A stretch of DNA of 47,728 nucleotides from Methanomassiliicoccaceae archaeon (GCA_003560875.1 PWJQ01000034.1:1-47728), one strand, 5' to 3'. Shown: positions 27,264 to 37,534, counted from the first letter of the stretch. The notes: a model not told the origin generated them from the letters alone. Numbers and translations are program-made.

Positions 27264-29026
27264 GCGTAGTAGTATTCCCCTTTCCCCTTCTGTTCCCGGT
27301 CCAAGCGGGATTCCGGTTTGTTTATGCGCGGACGGTGGGTATCGGCGTCGCGTCTGAATGTTATATCGACCTCGTGGAGGAAACGGTTCATGCCTTTCCT
27401 CATTTCCATCGGTCCTTCACCGACTCCTCTGCTACCCGGTTCTCCTCCAAAGACCATCATGGAATCCGAGACCATGTCCAGGAAGTAGATGTCATGGTCG
27501 ACGACCATGGCGCTCTTACCGCTCTTCTCCATGACCCTACGGATGGTCTTGGCGGCGTTCATCCTCTGATTGGAATCCAGGTAGGCTGACGGTTCGTCAA
27601 GCAGATAAATGTCCGCTTCCGTGGCTAAACAGAGGGCGATAGCGGACCTCTGCAACTCTCCACCGGAAAGGTTCTTGACCTTCTTTTCCAGCAGATGCTT
27701 AAGGGCCAGAGGCTCCATCACCTCGGTCTGGAAGAATCCGGATTGGGCCACCTCGAATGCTTGGGTGAAGAGTAGGTCCTTCAATGTGCCCTCGAAGTCA
27801 GGGGTTATGTACTGTGGTTTGTAAGAAACCTTGATGTCAGCATCGACGATGCCCTCATCAGGTTCCAATACGCCTGCCAGCATCTTGACGAAAGTAGTCT
27901 TACCCGTGGCATTGGGGCCCACGATACCCACGGATTCGCCTATCTTTATGGTCCCCTGTCCCACCTCGAGGGCGAATCTTCCGAAATCCTTCTTCAGCCC
28001 TTGGTATGAAACCAGGTCCCCGGTCACCCATTCCCCGCGGGGAGGGGACATAGCGAACTCTATGGGTCTTTCGCGGAAACGGATGTTCTCCTCGGGGAGG
28101 TAACCGTTGAGATAGACGTTGATGGCGGTACGGACTTGTCGGCCCAGTGTGAATACTCCGTAGGCTCCCTCCTCTCCGTAAACGACGTTGACATTATCAG
28201 CGAGGAAGTCCAGGACCGCCAGGTCGTGCTCTATGACCACTACCTGTTTGTCCACACTGAGATCGCGAATCACCCTGGCCATCTTGACACGTTGGTATAT
28301 GTCAAGATATGAGGAGGGTTCGTCGAAGAAGTAGACATCGGCATCCCGCATTATGGTGGCGGCCATGGCAACCCTCTGGAGTTCTCCTCCTGAGAGCTTC
28401 TCGAGGCGACTGTCTATGACCTCCCGTAGTTCGAACACTTCGACGGCCTCATCCAAAGTCATACGCTGCTCAACACGCTCCAGAAGCTCACGGACCTCTC
28501 CGTTGTGTACTTGAGGCAACTTATCGACGTACTGAGGTTTGGTGGCGGTCTTGATGTTGCCACCGTAGACCGATGAAAGGAAGGGATGCATCTCGGTGCC
28601 GCTGAAATGATCGAGGACCTCATCTTTGCCGGGAGGATCATCGTATCTTCCCAGGTTGGGTATCTCGACCCCGGACAACATCTTGATGGCGGTGGTCTTA
28701 CCGATGCCATTCGGACCCAATATGCCTGTGACCATCCCCTTCTTCGGGACCGGGAGGCGATAGAGACGGAAACTGTTCTCACCGTACTGATGTACCATCT
28801 CGCCTTTCAACTCATCCGCGAGACCGATGATCTTGATGGCATCGAAAGGACACTTGTGAACGCATATACCGCAACCTGCGCACAGCTCCTCGGATATGAT
28901 TGGTTTACCTCTCTCACCCATGACTATGACTTCCACACCGGTCCTCATCTTGGGGCAGAACCTCATACACTCGGTGTTGCATTTCCTGGTCTGACAGCGA
29001 TCCTTGAGCAATGCGGCGATGCGCAT
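27260..29026 (-). CDS. rli1: Ribosome recycling/biogenesis ATPase RLI (ABCE1)
   Basis: Two 4Fe-4S clusters (CQTRKCNTECMRFCPKMRTG; CAGCGICVHKCPFDAI), two ABC domains (GPNGIGKTTAIKML, GPNATGKTTFVKML; two LSGGELQR). Confidence 0.98.
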   Translation of the reverse strand: MRIAALLKDRCQTRKCNTECMRFCPKMRTGVEVIVMGERGKPIISEELCAGCGICVHKCPFDAIKIIGLADELKGEMVHQYGENSFRLYRLPVPKKGMVTGILGPNGIGKTTAIKMLSGVEIPNLGRYDDPPGKDEVLDHFSGTEMHPFLSSVYGGNIKTATKPQYVDKLPQVHNGEVRELLERVEQRMTLDEAVEVFELREVIDSRLEKLSGGELQRVAMAATIMRDADVYFFDEPSSYLDIYQRVKMARVIRDLSVDKQVVVIEHDLAVLDFLADNVNVVYGEEGAYGVFTLGRQVRTAINVYLNGYLPEENIRFRERPIEFAMSPPRGEWVTGDLVSYQGLKKDFGRFALEVGQGTIKIGESVGIVGPNATGKTTFVKMLAGVLEPDEGIVDADIKVSYKPQYITPDFEGTLKDLLFTQAFEVAQSGFFQTEVMEPLALKHLLEKKVKNLSGGELQRSAIALCLATEADIYLLDEPSAYLDSNQRMNAAKTIRRVMEKSGKSAMVVDHDIYFLDMVSDSMMVFGGEPGSRGVGEGPMEMRKGMNRFLHEVDITFRRDADTHRPRINKPESRLDREQKGKGEYYYA

Positions 29027-29130
29027 GTCAACGCCTATGTGGATTTGGTTTATAAGCTTTAATGATTGGAAGGGGCACCAGCCGACCATTGAAACAAACA
29101 ATAAATAATAAAGTTGCATAAACAACAGTA

Positions 29131-29592
29131 GTGTTCAGATTCCCCCTGGCAGACAATGAGGACTGTCCGATATCCAGACTGCGTCTGTTATCGACGATCA
29201 ACCGTGACAGTCACAGCTTCATCAAGTCCCGTCTTGGTGACATCGATATCAACAGCGGACAGTTCCCGTTGATGTTCCTCCTCTATCACCATGAGGGTAT
29301 CAATCAGGGCACGGCCGCCTTGAAATTGAATCTGGACAAGGGCACCGTCGCTCGTGGGATGATGCGTCTGGAGGAAGCGGGCATGATCGTCCGAAAGAAG
29401 GATGATGAGGACCGCCGCAACTACAGGTTGAGTCTCAGCCCCGCCGGCCGCCTGGCGATGGAGAGGCTGCATGAGATAAGGTATGAGCTGGAGGCATCGT
29501 TGGTCGATGGGATGTCCGATGAAGAGAGGAGGGAGCTGGACAGACTCCTGGGGCTGATGCACAGGAATGTTTCCGAGGTTACGGATGAATAG
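29131..29592 (+). CDS. MarR-family transcriptional regulator (GTG start, probably leaderless)
   Basis: wHTH pattern GQFPLMFLLYHHEGINQGTAALKLNLDKGTVARGMMRLEEAGMIVRKKDDEDRRNYRLSLSPAG. Confidence 0.92.
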   Translation: MFRFPLADNEDCPISRLRLLSTINRDSHSFIKSRLGDIDINSGQFPLMFLLYHHEGINQGTAALKLNLDKGTVARGMMRLEEAGMIVRKKDDEDRRNYRLSLSPAGRLAMERLHEIRYELEASLVDGMSDEERRELDRLLGLMHRNVSEVTDE

Positions 29593-30970
29593 TGAGTTTT
29601 CCAGTACTGATCGCGTCGACACTCTGGTCGGGGACCCTCGCAGGGCCATCAGACGACTCTCTCTACCGATGATAATAGCCATGAGTCTACAGACCGCCTA
29701 CAATCTCTTCGACGCCATTTGGGTGTCAGGTCTAGGCTCTGATGCACTGGCCGCGGTCGGTTTCGCCTTTCCGATTTTCTTCGTCATAATGGGTTTCGGA
29801 GCCGGGATAGGCATAGGTGGTTCCTCAGCGATCGCCCGGCGCATAGGCGCCAATGATGCCGAGGGTGCAAGGAAGGCCCTGTCCCACACCCTGCTGCTCG
29901 CGCTCATCATCAGTCTCTTCCTATCGGTCACGCTGTTCGTGTTCGCCGAGGACATATTCCTGGCGATGGGTGCCGGGTCGGTCGCACCCTTGGCTACCGA
30001 ATACGGCCGTATCGTTTTCGGCGGTTCGGCGACAATCATATTGGCCAGCGTCCTGTCAGCGACCCTGCGCGGGGAGGGTGACGCTCGGAGATCATCGATA
30101 TATCTGGCATTGGGTTCTGTTTTGAACATAATTTTGGACCCCATCTTCATCTACGGCCTTGACATGGGGATAGCGGGTGCCGCCTGGGCGACCGTGGTGG
30201 CCTTCGGCATAACGACCTTGGCTCTGCTCCGTGTCTATCTCTCAGGACAAACGACCTATCTGAGGCTGGACATCAGAGGATATCGTTGGTACCGTGATGT
30301 GAACCGTGATGTGCTGGCGGTCGGTGCACCCGCGTCGCTCCAGTTCATGTCCATGGCTCTGACCCAGTTCGCACTCATATTCCTCATACTCATGGTCGAT
30401 GACACCGACGGCGTGGCCATATACAGCACGGGATGGAGGGTGGTCTCCATGGCCGTGGTCGCCATTCAGGGTATCGCCAGCGCCGTTACGCCGGTGACCG
30501 GTGCCGCCTTTGGGGCCAAGGATTTCGAAAAACTGGGGACCGCCCACATCTATTCCATCAAGTACGCCATGTGGATAGGGGGTTCCCTGATGGTCATCCT
30601 CTTCGTGTTCGCACCGCAGATAATGACCCTCTTCACATGGTCCGCGGACTCGGCTCACCTCTTCGACGACCTCGTGGTGTTCCTACGGATATTCGCCTTC
30701 ATGGTCCCGGGTGTGGCGTTCGGCATGCTGTCATCGGCGACCTTCCAAGGTATGGGCATGGGCGTCAAGGCGCTGGTGGCCACACTGTTCCGGGCCGTGA
30801 TACTGTCCCTGATATTCTGCTATGTGTTGGGTGTAGTCCTGGGTTACGGACTCATCGGCATATGGGTGGGCTTGTGTTCCGCCAACGTACTGTCCTCGTT
30901 GATAGTGTTCGCATGGGTCAGAATCACAATAAGGAAGCTCAATGTATCCGTTCCTGCACCGAGACCTTAA
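29585..30970 (+). CDS. MATE-family efflux transporter (copy 1)
   Basis: YNLFDAIWVSGLGSDALAAVGFAFPIFFVIMGFGAGIGIGGSSAIARRIGA; 12-TM-length hydrophobic protein; overlaps MarR by 8 nt. Confidence 0.95.
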   Translation: MNSEFSSTDRVDTLVGDPRRAIRRLSLPMIIAMSLQTAYNLFDAIWVSGLGSDALAAVGFAFPIFFVIMGFGAGIGIGGSSAIARRIGANDAEGARKALSHTLLLALIISLFLSVTLFVFAEDIFLAMGAGSVAPLATEYGRIVFGGSATIILASVLSATLRGEGDARRSSIYLALGSVLNIILDPIFIYGLDMGIAGAAWATVVAFGITTLALLRVYLSGQTTYLRLDIRGYRWYRDVNRDVLAVGAPASLQFMSMALTQFALIFLILMVDDTDGVAIYSTGWRVVSMAVVAIQGIASAVTPVTGAAFGAKDFEKLGTAHIYSIKYAMWIGGSLMVILFVFAPQIMTLFTWSADSAHLFDDLVVFLRIFAFMVPGVAFGMLSSATFQGMGMGVKALVATLFRAVILSLIFCYVLGVVLGYGLIGIWVGLCSANVLSSLIVFAWVRITIRKLNVSVPAPRP

Positions 30971-30999
30971 TACCGGGTTCATATCTTTGATTTGAGGAG

Positions 31000-32376
31000 A
31001 TGGTTGTGAGTACCGACGGGATAGAGACCCTACTAGGCGACCCGAAGAGGGCTGTAAGGAGGATGACCCTGCCGCTGGTCGTGGCTTTGTTTGCTCAGAC
31101 TGTCTACAATCTCTTCGACGCCGTATGGGTCGCAGGACTGGGACCCGATGCCCTGGCGGCCGTCGGTCTGGTATTCCCCGTGTTCTTCATCCTGATAGGC
31201 CTGGCCAACGGTCTGGGGATAGGCGCCTCCGCTGTTGTGGCGAGGCGCATCGGTGCCGGGGACCGCGAAGGTGCCGATTCTGCTGCCAGACACTCACTTA
31301 TTATAGCCGTCGTGGTGTCAGTAGTCTTGACCATACCTTTACTGGCCTTCGCTGATGTGATATTCTCTTTCGTGGGCGGAGGGGAGGTGGAGACCATGAC
31401 CCTGGAGTACGGCAGGGTCATATTCCTGGGGACCACAATCATATTCCTGGCAACCCTGACGAACAGCCTTCTGCGGGCGGAGGGGGCGGTCAGAAGGGCC
31501 ATGGCCATAATGATATTCGCATCCATCCTGAACATAATCCTGGATCCCATATTCATCTACACACTGGGTCTAGGAGTGGCGGGAGCCGCTTGGGCATCAA
31601 TTCTGGCATTCAGCATCGCTACCGTGGTCACATTATACTGGTACATGCCCGGTAAAGGAAGCTATCTCAACATCGGTATGAGGGGATTCAGATATTGTTC
31701 GTCCACCGCATGGGACATACTCCGCATCGGCATACCCTCGGCGGCTGAGATGGTCGTCCTCTCCATATCGGCCTTCATCCTCAACATGGTCGTCATCCAA
31801 TACGGAGGCGTGGACGGCGTGGCGATATTCTCCAGCGGCTGGAGGTTGTTGCAGATCGCGATGCTCCCCTATCTCGGCATCGCCGGTGCCATCGTGCCGA
31901 TATGCGCCGCGGCGTACGGAGCCAAACGCTATGATAAACTGGCAGAGGCCTTCCGTTACGCCAACAGAATAACATTCATCTCCATGGCTCTGCTAGCTGT
32001 CATGCTGGGCGTCTTCGCCTACGAAGCATCGACCCTGTTCACCTACGCCGAGGAGACCGCCCATCTCGCTGACGGTATGGTGCTTTTCCTGAGGATAAGT
32101 GTCCTGTTCCTGCCCTTCATAGGCGTGGGCGGAGTCGCCGCTGCAATGTTCCAGGGCATCGGCATGGCCAACAGGGCATTGGCGGGGACCATACTGCGCA
32201 ACATGATCCTCACCATAGTGCCGGCCTACCTTCTCGGGGCCCGGATAGGTCTGGTGGGGGTGTGGTGGGGCCAAACGTTGGGGGAGATAGCGGGCTCTGT
32301 CCTGGTCCTCGCATGGGGATGGCTGACGGTCAGGGCCATGATGGCCGAGGCTGATAGGGTCCGTGTCAAGGACTGA
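31000..32376 (+). CDS. MATE-family efflux transporter (copy 2, tandem paralogue)
   Basis: YNLFDAVWVAGLGPDALAAVGLVFPVFFILIGLANGLGIGASAVVARRIGAGD. Confidence 0.95.
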   Translation: MVVSTDGIETLLGDPKRAVRRMTLPLVVALFAQTVYNLFDAVWVAGLGPDALAAVGLVFPVFFILIGLANGLGIGASAVVARRIGAGDREGADSAARHSLIIAVVVSVVLTIPLLAFADVIFSFVGGGEVETMTLEYGRVIFLGTTIIFLATLTNSLLRAEGAVRRAMAIMIFASILNIILDPIFIYTLGLGVAGAAWASILAFSIATVVTLYWYMPGKGSYLNIGMRGFRYCSSTAWDILRIGIPSAAEMVVLSISAFILNMVVIQYGGVDGVAIFSSGWRLLQIAMLPYLGIAGAIVPICAAAYGAKRYDKLAEAFRYANRITFISMALLAVMLGVFAYEASTLFTYAEETAHLADGMVLFLRISVLFLPFIGVGGVAAAMFQGIGMANRALAGTILRNMILTIVPAYLLGARIGLVGVWWGQTLGEIAGSVLVLAWGWLTVRAMMAEADRVRVKD

Positions 32377-32456
32377 TATCGCTGAGAATGTCCAAACTGA
32401 ACACAGAGCCAACCCATCAAACTTAAATCGTTTAATCCGTTGTCAAACCGATACAA

Positions 32457-34658
32457 ATGACCAAGGTCTTCATAGGAGTCGCATGGCCCTACGCCAACGG
32501 TGTAATCCACCTCGGCCATCTGGCCGGTTCATTGCTGCCACCCGACATATTCAGACGGTACAACCTGTTGAGGGGCAATGAGGTTATGATGGTCTCCGGC
32601 TCCGACCAGCATGGTACACCCATAACACTCAGTGCCGAGAAGCAAGAGGTCAGCCCCGAGGAGGTGGCGGAACGTTTCCATGCCATCAACAAGAAGGCCA
32701 TCGAGGACATGGGCATAGATTTCTCATTGTTCACGAAGACCCATAACCCTCATCACGTGGAGGTCGTTCATGACATATTCAACGTTCTGAGGTCGAAAGG
32801 ACTACTGTACACCAAACAGACCATGCAGTATTTCTGTGGACACTGTGACCGTTTCCTTCCCGACCGTTACGTCGAGGGTAAATGCCCCAAGTGCGGCTGT
32901 CCGAACGCCCGTGCCGACCAATGCGACGAGTGCGGGACGACATTCGAGGTCGGGGACCTCGAGGACGGAGCATGCATACACTGCCAAGGATGCCCAGATA
33001 TCAGGGAGACGGAGCATTTCTTCCTCAAGTTGAGCGAATTCCAGGACCGTCTGCTCCGTTATCTGGAGCACAAGGATGGTTGGAGACCGAGCGTGAAGAC
33101 CTTCACCAGGAACTGGCTGGAGGGCGGACTTAAGGACCGCCCCATCACCCGGGACATGGACTGGGGCATCCCTGTGCCGATGCCGGGTTGGGATGGGAAG
33201 GTGATTTATGTGTGGTTCGAGGCCGTCATCGGTTATCTGGCCGCATCCAAGGAGTTCTCCAAACAGATCGGTAGGCCGCAACTGTGGGAGGAGTTCTGGA
33301 AGGATGATGATTCCCGCCATTACTATTTCCTGGGCAAGGACAACATACCCTTCCACTCCATAATATGGCCCGCCATCCTCATGGGTTATGGCGGATTGCA
33401 CCTCCCTGATGAGATACCGGCCAACGAGTATCTGACCACGAAGGGCGGCAAACTGTCAAAGAGCAGAGGCACCTCGATAGACCTGCAGTCAGTGCTGCAG
33501 GAGTACCATCCCGACCTGATACGTTACTATCTTTCGATAAACATGCCCGATCACCGTGACTCCGAGTTCTCATGGTCGGATTTCATGACCAAGGCGAACA
33601 ACGAACTGGTCGCTGAACTCGGTAACTACTACCACCGGGTACTCAGCTTCACCCGCAAGAACTATGGTTCAATCCCTCCGGCTTCCGATGAGGTTCTGGC
33701 AACAGTCAGGGAGGAGATCGGGCGCTTCTCCGAAGAGACCGCATGCCTGCTGGACGATTGCGATTTCAAGAAGGCCTTGAAATCGGTGATGGAGCTGGCC
33801 CGTTTCGGTAACCGTTACTTCGATTCGGTGAAGCCCTGGGCTTTGATTAAGGAAGACCGCGAGGCCTGCGGTGCCGTCCTGCACGCGAACCTGGAGATAG
33901 TCAGGGCGCTGGCGATAATAAGTCATCCTTTCCTGCCCTTCTCCTCACAGACGATTTGGGAGGACCTGGGCTTCTCAGGGGATGTCCTTGAGGCCGGATG
34001 GGACGCTTGCAAGAGACCCTTGCCAAACGGCCAGGCCCTTCGACCTCCGACCCCCGTTTTCCGCAAGGTGGAAATCGCGGAGGATGACAGTGCAGAGATT
34101 GGCTTCTCTGACTTCAGGAGGCTCGAGTTGAAGGTGGGCGAGATCCTGAGTGTCTGCGACCATCCAGATGCCGATAAGCTATACGTTATGACTCTCGACA
34201 CCGGTGAGGAAAGGCAGGTCGTCGCCGGCCTGAAGTCTCACTACACTCCCGATCAGCTACAGGGTAAGAAGGTCGTGGTGGTATGCAACCTCAAACCCGC
34301 CAAGCTACGCGGCGTGGAGTCCAAGGGCATGGTCCTGGCCGCTGACGATGAGAAACTAGGAGGAGGAAGCGTCAGGTTGTTGATCCCGTCCGGAGACCTC
34401 GCCAACGGTACACGGGTGGACTGCGGCATGGAGGTCAATGGAGGAAAGCTCGATTATAAGGACTTCCAGAAGACGGATATGAAAGTATACAACGTCAGCC
34501 TAGGACAGGAGGAGGTCGCCGGTGTCGCGGTCGATCCGCAATCAGCTGAGACCGCCGTCGTGTTGGTCCGGGACGAGGGTCGTGCGGTGCTTCTGCACAG
34601 CGGCGACGTCGCCATCACGGTGGACGGACCCTTGCGCGATGGAGCCATGGTGCGATGA
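32457..34658 (+). CDS. metG: Methionyl-tRNA synthetase with C-terminal EMAPII/Trbp111 domain and extra ~70-aa tail
   Basis: VAWPYANGVIHLGHLAGSLLPPDIFRRY, zinc knuckles CGHC/CPKCGC/CDEC/CIHC, GGKLSKSRGTSI, DFRRLELKVGEILSVCDHPDADKLYVMTLD. Confidence 0.98.
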   Translation: MTKVFIGVAWPYANGVIHLGHLAGSLLPPDIFRRYNLLRGNEVMMVSGSDQHGTPITLSAEKQEVSPEEVAERFHAINKKAIEDMGIDFSLFTKTHNPHHVEVVHDIFNVLRSKGLLYTKQTMQYFCGHCDRFLPDRYVEGKCPKCGCPNARADQCDECGTTFEVGDLEDGACIHCQGCPDIRETEHFFLKLSEFQDRLLRYLEHKDGWRPSVKTFTRNWLEGGLKDRPITRDMDWGIPVPMPGWDGKVIYVWFEAVIGYLAASKEFSKQIGRPQLWEEFWKDDDSRHYYFLGKDNIPFHSIIWPAILMGYGGLHLPDEIPANEYLTTKGGKLSKSRGTSIDLQSVLQEYHPDLIRYYLSINMPDHRDSEFSWSDFMTKANNELVAELGNYYHRVLSFTRKNYGSIPPASDEVLATVREEIGRFSEETACLLDDCDFKKALKSVMELARFGNRYFDSVKPWALIKEDREACGAVLHANLEIVRALAIISHPFLPFSSQTIWEDLGFSGDVLEAGWDACKRPLPNGQALRPPTPVFRKVEIAEDDSAEIGFSDFRRLELKVGEILSVCDHPDADKLYVMTLDTGEERQVVAGLKSHYTPDQLQGKKVVVVCNLKPAKLRGVESKGMVLAADDEKLGGGSVRLLIPSGDLANGTRVDCGMEVNGGKLDYKDFQKTDMKVYNVSLGQEEVAGVAVDPQSAETAVVLVRDEGRAVLLHSGDVAITVDGPLRDGAMVR

Positions 34659-35311
34659 AGGCCGATCTCCATGTCCACACCGACCATTCTTCGGATGGGG
34701 TTTCCAGTGTCAAAGAGATGCTGGATACGGCACGGTCCCTGGGCATGGGGTGCATAGCCATAGCCGACCACAACACCATGGCCGGTCACATCGAGGCAAC
34801 GGAGCTATCTCACGGTCTGATACTCGTTCCGGCGATGGAGATATCATCGGCCGACGGTCATGTTCTGGCATATGGTTTGGAGAAAGAGGTCCGCGAGGGC
34901 ATGTCTGTCAAGGACACGGTGGCGGCCATACATGCGGTCGGCGGGATAGCCGTCGCCGCCCATCCATACCGCACCTGGTCCGGTCTAGGCGAGTCCAATG
35001 TCATCGAGGAGTTCGATGCCATCGAGGTCCTCAACGGACGCTCGGCGGAGAAGGGGAACCGTTCCGCCCTGGCATTGGCGAGAAGGATGGGTAAACCGGG
35101 CACCGGCGGAAGCGATGCCCACAATGCCGAACAGATGGGGGATGCTTACTGCATACTGCCTCCGAGTTGCCTTGATGTTGAGGACGTCATAAACGCCATC
35201 AAACAAGGGAAGGTATCCACCGCCGGCAGTTCGCGGACGGCAATGGGGACGTTGGGATATGTCTACAAGGCCGTGAGCGAATGGATCGGCCGTGGGTTCA
35301 AACGCATGTGA
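34655..35311 (+). CDS. PHP-domain protein (ATGA-coupled to metG)
   Basis: MKADLHVHTDHSSDGVSSVKEML, IAIADHNTMAGH, AVAAHPYRTWSG, GTGGSDAHNAEQMG. Confidence 0.9.
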   Translation: MKADLHVHTDHSSDGVSSVKEMLDTARSLGMGCIAIADHNTMAGHIEATELSHGLILVPAMEISSADGHVLAYGLEKEVREGMSVKDTVAAIHAVGGIAVAAHPYRTWSGLGESNVIEEFDAIEVLNGRSAEKGNRSALALARRMGKPGTGGSDAHNAEQMGDAYCILPPSCLDVEDVINAIKQGKVSTAGSSRTAMGTLGYVYKAVSEWIGRGFKRM

Positions 35312-37234
35312 TCACATCTGGAAGTCGTCATCCCGGAAACTTGTGGCGGGACAGGGTCCGTCGGTGCATCTATGGCAACCGTCGCAACCGCCGGTGAGCC
35401 ATACTCTTCCCTCACGCAGTTCCAGACTACCACGGGGACAACGTGCGATGCACAGGGAACATCCCACACATTCCTCGGAACGCAGGACAAGCTCCTGCAT
35501 CCTCATCGCCTTCTTCCTGACGATCTCCTCGCTAGTTCCCTTGGAGGTTACGACTCCTTCATCATAGACGGTCACGTCGTCGACGGTTATCCATCCGTCC
35601 TCCTCGTTGAACTCGACCTCCCCCATTATGGATGCCAGGTTGGCCAGCCTCCGGATGTCGATACTGCGGGAGAAGGCACCTTCGATGCTGTATCCCAGTA
35701 CACAGGGGCTGACCCCTTCCTGCAACCTCATCTCCAGACGACCCTCGCCCTCCATTTGTGCCCCCTTCCTCAGGGATCGGAGATCCTTACCGGTGAAGGC
35801 CTCCAGCTCCTCACGGATGGATTGCGGGACCTTCTTCCAACGCCAGAGTGCATACTCCTCCCACTCCTCGGGAAGACCGCGGGAGACCATGTGCTGCCGA
35901 AGGCAATCACTCCACTGGCCGTAACGGGAACTCTCACCCTTGACGATCTCCAATTCCGCCATATCCGACGCGGGGCAGAGGAAACAGCCGATGCGGTCCA
36001 GGCCACGGCGGTACCAAGGGTTGAAATCCTCTCCCTTGGAGAGTATGTACATCCAGATATGGAGGGCGTTCCATTCCTGTATGGGCGAAGCACCCACCTG
36101 TCCTGGCGTCCAGGGGTTCCTCCACACCCGGGACTTGGACCGGCGGGCCTCTGATTCGTATCTCCTCTGTCCGATGAATGAAAGAACACCATCGGGGAAG
36201 TTGCGCATTATCGCACCCACGGTAGGGCCTAGCTTGTTGGTCTTACAGCACCAGCGATAGTCCTTGGCCGGAGGTCCGAAATGTGGTAGGTTCCCGAAGA
36301 ACGCATCCACGGGAGCGGACTCAATTATCAGCTCCAATCCATGTTTCTCTGCAACCTCTTTGACATGTTCGACCGTCTCATCGAATTCCAGGCCGGTGTC
36401 CACGAACAATATGGGAAGCCTCTCCCCGGCATCCATGGTCAGCAGAAGTGTGGCGAGGCTGTCCTTGCCTCCTGAGAATGATACGATGGCCGGAAGGTCA
36501 TTGGCTGCCATGGTGTTCTTTATGAAATCCACGGCCTCAGCGACCCATTTAGTGAGAACCTCGGAGTTGGCCTCCAGTACCTCGTCCCAAGATGGGTTCC
36601 GTGTGATTTCCGGAAGCTCGACGTCCTTGGTCCATTTGCTCTTAACGGCCATGCCTTTTCCGGCGGCCACCATCTCCTCGGAGTCCATGCGCGCCAGTCC
36701 GGTGGCTATGGCGTCGCCGTCCGCCACCACTATAACCTCATCCCCCTTCCTGACCGAATCAGATGCGCCGATAACGCCCGGGGCCATCAGGTTCTTACCC
36801 TCGCGTATGAATGGTAGGGCACCCAGGTCGGAGACCACTCTGCCTTTGGTCATTACGGGTGCGATCCTTTTGGCACCCTGCATACGGTTGATGAACACAT
36901 AACCGCGACCGAGGTCATAGCGCAATGCCCCCACGACCATCCCGTCCACAATGACCTCGTCCATCCTGTCGAGGGCTGGGACTTTGTTTAGGAGTACGAC
37001 CCGGCCATCGGGTATCAAGGCCAGACCGGAACCCTCTCCGAACTGCTGGTCGACGACCTCCCTGACCTGCAGGATGTCACGTTCGAAGGCCGGTCGCACA
37101 TCGGCGGGTGGCGTAACCTCAACCTCACGGGTATCCGTCCCACAAACGGGGCAGCCCCTCCTCTCCAGCAGGGGTAGGTTGCAATCGTCACACCAACGCA
37201 GGTGGTTCTTTCCCAGTCTGACGGCGGCCATCAT
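35312..37234 (-). CDS. Multidomain PAPS-reductase-like protein: Zn ribbon + PUA-like + PP-loop reductase + ferredoxin
   Basis: CDDCNLPLLERRGCPVCG; DEVIVVADGDAIATGLARMDSEEM; IVSFSGGKDSLATLLLTMDAGERLPILFVDTGLEF; WCCKTNKLGP; CVGCSLCIARCPRGSLEL...CDGCHRCTDGPCP. Confidence 0.88.
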   Translation of the reverse strand: MMAAVRLGKNHLRWCDDCNLPLLERRGCPVCGTDTREVEVTPPADVRPAFERDILQVREVVDQQFGEGSGLALIPDGRVVLLNKVPALDRMDEVIVDGMVVGALRYDLGRGYVFINRMQGAKRIAPVMTKGRVVSDLGALPFIREGKNLMAPGVIGASDSVRKGDEVIVVADGDAIATGLARMDSEEMVAAGKGMAVKSKWTKDVELPEITRNPSWDEVLEANSEVLTKWVAEAVDFIKNTMAANDLPAIVSFSGGKDSLATLLLTMDAGERLPILFVDTGLEFDETVEHVKEVAEKHGLELIIESAPVDAFFGNLPHFGPPAKDYRWCCKTNKLGPTVGAIMRNFPDGVLSFIGQRRYESEARRSKSRVWRNPWTPGQVGASPIQEWNALHIWMYILSKGEDFNPWYRRGLDRIGCFLCPASDMAELEIVKGESSRYGQWSDCLRQHMVSRGLPEEWEEYALWRWKKVPQSIREELEAFTGKDLRSLRKGAQMEGEGRLEMRLQEGVSPCVLGYSIEGAFSRSIDIRRLANLASIMGEVEFNEEDGWITVDDVTVYDEGVVTSKGTSEEIVRKKAMRMQELVLRSEECVGCSLCIARCPRGSLELREGRVWLTGGCDGCHRCTDGPCPATSFRDDDFQM

Positions 37235-37518
37235 GTCTTGGACAGATAACGCTTATTTAAGCTTGACGTAGGTGTGATTATACCTGGTCATGAACAGGAT
37301 TGCCATGAAGGACGTCCTAGGAGTGATTGGCCAAAACGTTGGTGATGCCTTGGTCGGAAAGAGTTTGTCGCCTCCATCTGACTGGATCGCAATCGGAGAC
37401 TGTACATGCTCGTTGGTTCATGTTATTCAGTGGAGGACGGACTCTCGGAATGGTCCATTTTCAGTGATTCATGAACTCTTCCGGTAGTCAAGACATGTTT
37501 TAAGTAATAGCAAAATAA

Positions 37519-37534
37519 TTCAAAATTATTTGAA
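37519..37534 (+). promoter_or_regulatory. Palindrome TTCAAA-ATTA-TTTGAA, ArsR/SmtB-like operator candidate
   Basis: Perfect 6-bp inverted arms in AT-rich promoter DNA 40 nt upstream of the ACR3 ATG. Confidence 0.5.

Noticed and set aside
29585-32376. Recent tandem duplication of the MATE genes
   Set aside because: The two proteins are clearly related but diverged throughout, with no long identical DNA tracts; an old duplication, ordinary for this family.
35372-36154. 260-aa + strand ORF antisense to the PAPS-reductase-like gene
   Set aside because: Shadow ORF; the - strand frame carries all recognised motifs.
37290-37487. 65-aa ORF upstream of acr3
   Set aside because: No promoter or SD that I can defend, no recognisable family.
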